Assembly (NCBI RefSeq): GCF_014805685.1
Contig: NC_060901.1
Span: 18,826,405 to 18,890,404 of the forward strand
Direction: 5' to 3'
Length of the DNA stretch: 64,000 nucleotides
Source: Silurus meridionalis
Taxonomy: Eukaryota; Chordata; Actinopteri; Siluriformes; Siluridae
Shown: positions 60,500 to 64,000 of the stretch, one piece after another
Layout of the letters: every line of letters starts with the position of its first letter
Numbering within the stretch: position 1 is the first letter of the stretch
Notes under the pieces: model-generated
What the model was told of the DNA's origin: nothing
Databases searched by the model: none
What the model saw: only the letters and a program-made list of their open reading frames with translations
Made by a program: the position numbers and the translations under genes

Positions 60500-62839
60500 A
60501 TGACTAAAATATGTCAGAAATCCTTTAAATCTGGAAAATCTGCCAAAAAAATGAAAGGAAATATCTAGAAATATTCCTTTCACCATCTTTTACTCCGCGC
60601 TATCCGCGAAACGACGGAGACAACAGGTTGCCATGGCATCGCGGTATTCCAGTCGTCATGGCAACGGCCGCCTCGCGTTGAGATCCGGACTGGTTAATAA
60701 CAAACGGACCGCTCAAAGCTCAGTCATACAATTCAGAATTATCAATATGAGCTTGGGTTGATGTAACCATCACATGAATACACAAATGGCTTAATATAAA
60801 TCACACACTGATGCACACACACACACTCACCATTTGCAGCAGAAGGGTCGGCGGCAGGGGCGGCCGCGTTGCCCGAACCCCCCGTCTCCATAGCGGACGC
60901 CGGTTCAGCTGCTGAGCTTCCGAATGCGCCTACATTCCCAATGGAGTAAATGGGGAAAATAAACAAAATATTAGTATTTCATTGAAAGGAAAAGATCTGG
61001 TGCTGAATCAGGAAAAGGAAAGGGGGAAAAAATCAAGTGAAGAATCATTCAGAGCCTGTAAATCTCCGTTCTCTCTGTATGATACGTCTGTGGTCAATAG
61101 ATTTAGAAAAATATAAGATTTCACTATCACTGTGGTGCTTTTTGAGCATCCAATTTCACATTTAGTCTCCATTTACACTTATAAAACCTCCAATCTTCCT
61201 GAACGACACCAGCACAAATCCCCCAAATCTAGTGAAACATCTTCCCAGAAGAGTGGATATCATAACAGTGAATGGCAACTAAATGTGGAATAAAATATTT
61301 TTAAAAATACACCAATCCTTTGCTCAGGTGTCCACAATTATTTATCATTTTTGTTCGGTCTGGTTTTCTACACACTCATGAAACACAACGCTGAATTGGA
61401 CCGAAAATATGAACCGATTTATTAATTAGTACTGTACCTCAAAATAAATTTGCGTGTTTTTTTTTCTCCTCTGAATAAAATAGTTCTTCTCTACTGACCT
61501 CCGAGGAGATCCGCCGAGCTCGGGGTCGGGCCGGTGCTGGTAGAGGAAGGAGCTGCAGAAGCAGCGCCTTCACCAGCTGGGGCACTAGATGCAGCTGTCG
61601 CAGAAGTGGTACTGTCTACAGCAGGGGTGGGGTCGGGGAGAAGAGTCTCCGTAGTGAGGGAACCAAATTCTACAAAAAGCCACGGTGCCATCGGAGGGAC
61701 CGTAACGCCATAAATGATATAAAAGGCGAAAGGAAAAGGCGAAGACAAGAAACGATTGAGAAAAAGAGAGAAGAAAGAGAAAAATCTGATTGGAAATGAA
61801 ACAAAGAGGCTAGGAAGCAAAGAGAAAGGACAACAGTGGAAAAGTAATGACGCTCTGGATGTCGGATGATTCCATCAATTCAAAAAAGCATCTCTCACCT
61901 GACCCCAAAAGATCTGCAGCAGCAAAAAAGATGACAAGAAATGATGAGATCAATATGTATATATTATGCACATTTTATACTCAATTACACACACAAATAT
62001 TAACATTGTGTACAGTTGGAGATGGAAGGAGTTTCCAGTGTCAGTGCTTTGTAACAGATGTAATACTGTGAATTCTGTTTATCTGTCTGTCTGTCTGTCT
62101 GTTTATCTGTTCACAAGATAATGAACGCTCTTTACCTCCCCAGGATGTTGGAGCAGCAGAAGCAGGTGGCCCTGAAGAAGAAAACGGATCCAAGTCCAGC
62201 AAAGAACTAAAGAAAATTCAGCAACAAAGAATCGGTTAAAAAAAAAAACAACAACAATCTGGAAGTATCACGGAGAAAAAGTGATGTCGTTGTGAAGATG
62301 CGAGAGGCGATCACTCACTCAGTTACAGGCTCGGCGGCGGCAGCAGGTGCTGCAGACGCAGCCGCGGCCTCAGTGGGCGGCGGCTCAAGGGTGGGCACGG
62401 AGCCTGCAGACTTGGAGGGAGTGGATGTTGGAGAGACGTTGTTGGTGGGCGACCCCTGCGATATGATGAAAAAGATGAGGATGTGAATGTATACAGCTGT
62501 ATATATAAATATGGAAGAATTTACACATGCAAGAAGCATAACAATAAAAAAAAAAACTCACTTTTGTCGGAGACCTGAAGATGAGACGAGGAACGATGAG
62601 ACAGATGTTCAATCAAGTCTACATTCAATTTGAACGATAGATAGCGAATAGATCGTAGAACACAAAAACTCTTACCCCTCTCTGAGGATGCAGGGAATAA
62701 GAAAATAAAAGCGTGTCATTCGAACAGTGTACACGTTAATATATATACGATATACAAATTTGATTTATTCTTTTTACCCTTTCTTGCCCTCTAGACTGTT
62801 CATGTGTGTCTCCAGAGACTCGAGAATACTGCTGGGGGC
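52279..62839 (-). CDS. snap91: AP180 / SNAP91 clathrin assembly protein, 3' half (partial)
   Basis: Presynaptic adaptor that recruits clathrin and AP-2 and sets synaptic vesicle size. Exons, in order: 62839-62778, 62681-62676 (tentative, 6 nt), 62574-62562, 62455-62319, 62206-62136, 61913-61899, 61669-61499, 60929-60831, 59849-59664, 58003-57938, 55446-55315, 54731-54707, 54607-54541, 53204-53151, 53064-52975, 52365-52279. The phases chain to 1281 nt, 426 aa. It begins [20 protein letters not shown], the conserved sequence just after the N-terminal ANTH domain, so the lipid-binding half lies beyond the right edge. The disordered Ala/Pro/Ser tail contains clathrin and AP-2 motifs (LLDLDPF, DLLGS, NDPFAP, DLFSG), GANWQAQ, and ends [13 protein letters not shown] as in mammalian AP180. 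It is distinguished from PICALM by the long tail and this terminus. Cassette exons may be missed. Confidence 0.9.
52390..52905. repeat. Tc1-derived fragment followed by a reversed SINE in the last snap91 intron
   Basis: About 52440-52630 carries decayed Tc1-family interior. 52655-52905 is a reversed tRNA-SINE ('atttacagcattccgttatc' to 'gccttaaccactaagctacc'). Confidence 0.75.
53555..53925. repeat. Tandem array of a 64-bp unit made of two 32-bp halves
   Basis: Alternating halves begin GGAAGAAAAGTTTAAACAAA and GGATGAAAAGTTTAAAGAAA and repeat about 11 times. Purine-rich; embedded in a Tc1-derived repeat within a snap91 intron. Confidence 0.9.
54010..54225. repeat. Tc1-derived repeat, right half
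   Basis: It contains 'gctgactgcaccccagactt' and 'aaaatctagtgaagcatcgt'. The left half is at about 53440-53555, the two being split by the 64-bp array. Confidence 0.7.
54825..54990. repeat. Tc1-derived short repeat with both ends
   Basis: It starts ACACTATATGGACAAAAGTT and ends 'caggtgtcccaataattttg', an internally deleted MITE-like copy of about 150 bp. Confidence 0.8.
55725..55815. repeat. (TA)n microsatellite
   Basis: About 40 TA units in a snap91 intron. Confidence 0.95.
55850..57200. repeat. Degenerate (CATC/ATCC)n satellite
   Basis: About 1.35 kb of degenerate CCAT/TCCA units. The longest pure run is at 56392-56436. It produces Ser/Ile/His/Pro-rich open frames with no coding value. 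Located in the snap91 intron between exons 58003-57938 and 55446-55315. Confidence 0.92.
57787..57830. repeat. (CA)n microsatellite
   Basis: About 22 units, in a snap91 intron about 100 bp downstream of the exon ending at 57938. Confidence 0.95.
58495..58840. repeat. Tc1-derived repeat in snap91 intron
   Basis: Full-length-like copy from 'tatatggccaaaggtattgg' to 'gtccacaaacttttggccct'. Confidence 0.8.
58841..59660. other. snap91 intronic DNA without recognised feature
   Basis: 58930-59060 is GC-richer than its surroundings, but I found no exon with agreeing splice sites and phase. Confidence 0.35.
60040..60395. repeat. Tc1-derived repeat in snap91 intron
   Basis: It starts 'gcactatgtggtcaaaagta' and ends 'gtcccaatacttttgtccat'. 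It is followed by (CA)n at 60457-60493. Confidence 0.8.
61130..61345. repeat. Tc1-derived repeat in snap91 intron
   Basis: It contains 'aaatctagtgaaacatcttc' and ends 'gctcaggtgtccacaatta'. Confidence 0.75.
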
Positions 62840-63109
62840 CTAGAAACACCACACATAAAGTCAAAGTCAACAGGACAGCAAAATACTCCATACTCACGCA
62901 AAACACACTTTTACCCCACAAATACACACCTGAGTGAAATAACACTAATCACACTCAAAATCGGTTCAGCACAGCATCACACACCAGCAAACCGAGTGCA
63001 CACGGAACCCCGGCACCAACGCTACACTTTAATACACTGCTTCCTGAGATCAGTGATCTATCTGGTCTCCTCAAAAGATCAGGACGTTGAGTGCGGAGAG
63101 TGATGTGAA

Positions 63110-63296
63110 TACACACTACATGGGAAAAAGTTCATGGACACCTGACCATAAGAGTCGTATGTGCTCATAATAACTCATAAGAAGCTCCACTCTTCTGGGA
63201 AAATGTTCCACTTGATTTTGTGGAGATTTGTAGATCATTTAGTTAACACAAGGGTGGTGAGGAAGTCTGAGGTGCAGTCATCTATCTATCTATCTA

Positions 63297-63391
<95 letters not shown>

Positions 63392-63500
63392 CTGTCTGTC
63401 TGTCTGTCTGTCACATCAAAAGACATCCAAGTTTGTGGGGAACAGTTTAAAGAAGAAGCATATATTAAAAAGTCCAAAAACTTTTGACCATATCTGTAAT
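63110..63500. repeat. Tc1-derived repeat interrupted by (ATCT)n(GTCT)n
   Basis: Family ends at 63112 ('cactacatgggaaaaagttc') and 63470-63495 ('ccaaaaacttttgaccatat') flank a compound tetranucleotide repeat at 63281-63412. Confidence 0.8.
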
Positions 63501-63650
63501 GATACAAAGAGCATCACCAAGATTTTTTTTCAGGACAGTGAACATTTCTTTGTAAAATAAGACGCTTTATAATATTTTGTTGTAATTCCTGAAATAAAGA
63601 AGCAGTGCAGTAAGCTGTAGCGCCGGCGTCTCTGCTGTGCACGTGATTAC

Positions 63651-63734
63651 CGGCTCCTCCTCCCGGCTGTTGTTAAACTGGCAGTCCTCATCGTCCGAGT
63701 CTGCCAGGTCAGCCACCACCCCCGGGTGAAGACA
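63651..63734 (-). CDS. Candidate in-frame acidic exon, perhaps a snap91 cassette exon
   Basis: On the minus strand an 84-nt segment is bounded by acceptor TTCTCAG and donor GTAATC and reads 28 codons without a stop: an acidic peptide containing VVADLADSDDEDCQFN and SREEEP. Its phase is 0/0, so it could precede the snap91 exon at 62839 without changing frame. I do not recognise this peptide in mammalian AP180, where the ANTH-proximal sequence is expected instead. It could be a fish-specific cassette exon, an exon of another gene or chance. Confidence 0.4.
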
Positions 63735-64000
63735 CTGAGAACGCCCAATATCAGTGGGACAAAGAATGAAGGACGAAGCCCTTCATTAGTAACGTCTCAT
63801 ATTAGTCATGTCTCGAAAATTACCCACAAATCCATTTACTGCTTGTTGTTTAGAAATAATGGCAGCCATCCATCTGGTCAGACACTTTTTCAGTTTATAG
63901 TCGCTTTACTTAGTTATAGTAAGCAATGTTACATCATGGTCAGTGTAAATACTAGATTGTGATTGGCTGGGAGGAGTTCAGGTGTGAATAGTGGATTGTG

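Overview
This is a teleost nuclear genome window. Genes have many short exons and compact introns, Fgf23 is of the fish type, and DNA is packed with (CA)n, (TA)n and (TC)n microsatellites, Tc1/mariner fragments, LINE tails and tRNA-derived SINEs. The repeat mix would suit an otophysan fish such as a catfish, but the species is an inference. All gene models were read by hand from splice sites and reading frame, without alignment or transcripts.

Layout, left to right. 1-6.9 kb: no confident gene, possibly the 3' UTR of a plus-strand neighbour ending at a poly(A) signal near 3.09 kb, then microsatellites, an old transposon and a SINE. 6.9-8.7 kb: fgf23 (+). 8.7-13.6 kb: repeats. 13.6-18.3 kb and 25.9-29.9 kb: two tandem minus-strand genes joining the first exons of rad51ap1 in frame to a complete piggyBac transposase. 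32.2-36.5 kb: the conventional rad51ap1 (+), head to head with the second fusion gene. 37.9-42.5 kb: ada2 (-). 43.3-46.9 kb: atp6v1e1 (-). 48.0-49.8 kb: ccdc167 (+). About 51.0-64 kb: the 3' half of snap91 (-), which continues beyond the right edge.

The main result is the rad51ap1/piggyBac cluster. Copy A (728 aa) and copy B (743 aa) each start with the RAD51AP1 N-terminal motif, keep the homologues of rad51ap1 exons 1-4 and 6, and continue through an acidic exon into a transposase with all three catalytic Asp residues and the Cys-rich C-terminal zinc domain. Splice phases agree at every junction and I found no stop or frameshift. The fusions lack the C-terminal RAD51-binding motif. All three loci share a homologous 5' region, and all three carry the same Tc1-derived repeat in the same intron, so genomic segmental duplication explains the cluster better than retroposition. 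The architecture resembles the human CSB-PGBD3 fusion but involves a recombination gene. CTCF-like motifs lie around the cluster.

The other genes are housekeeping or physiological: Fgf23 (phosphate hormone), Ada2 (secreted adenosine deaminase), V-ATPase subunit E1 with a perfect CLEAR/TFEB palindrome in its promoter, Ccdc167 (small membrane protein) and AP180/Snap91 (synaptic clathrin assembly).
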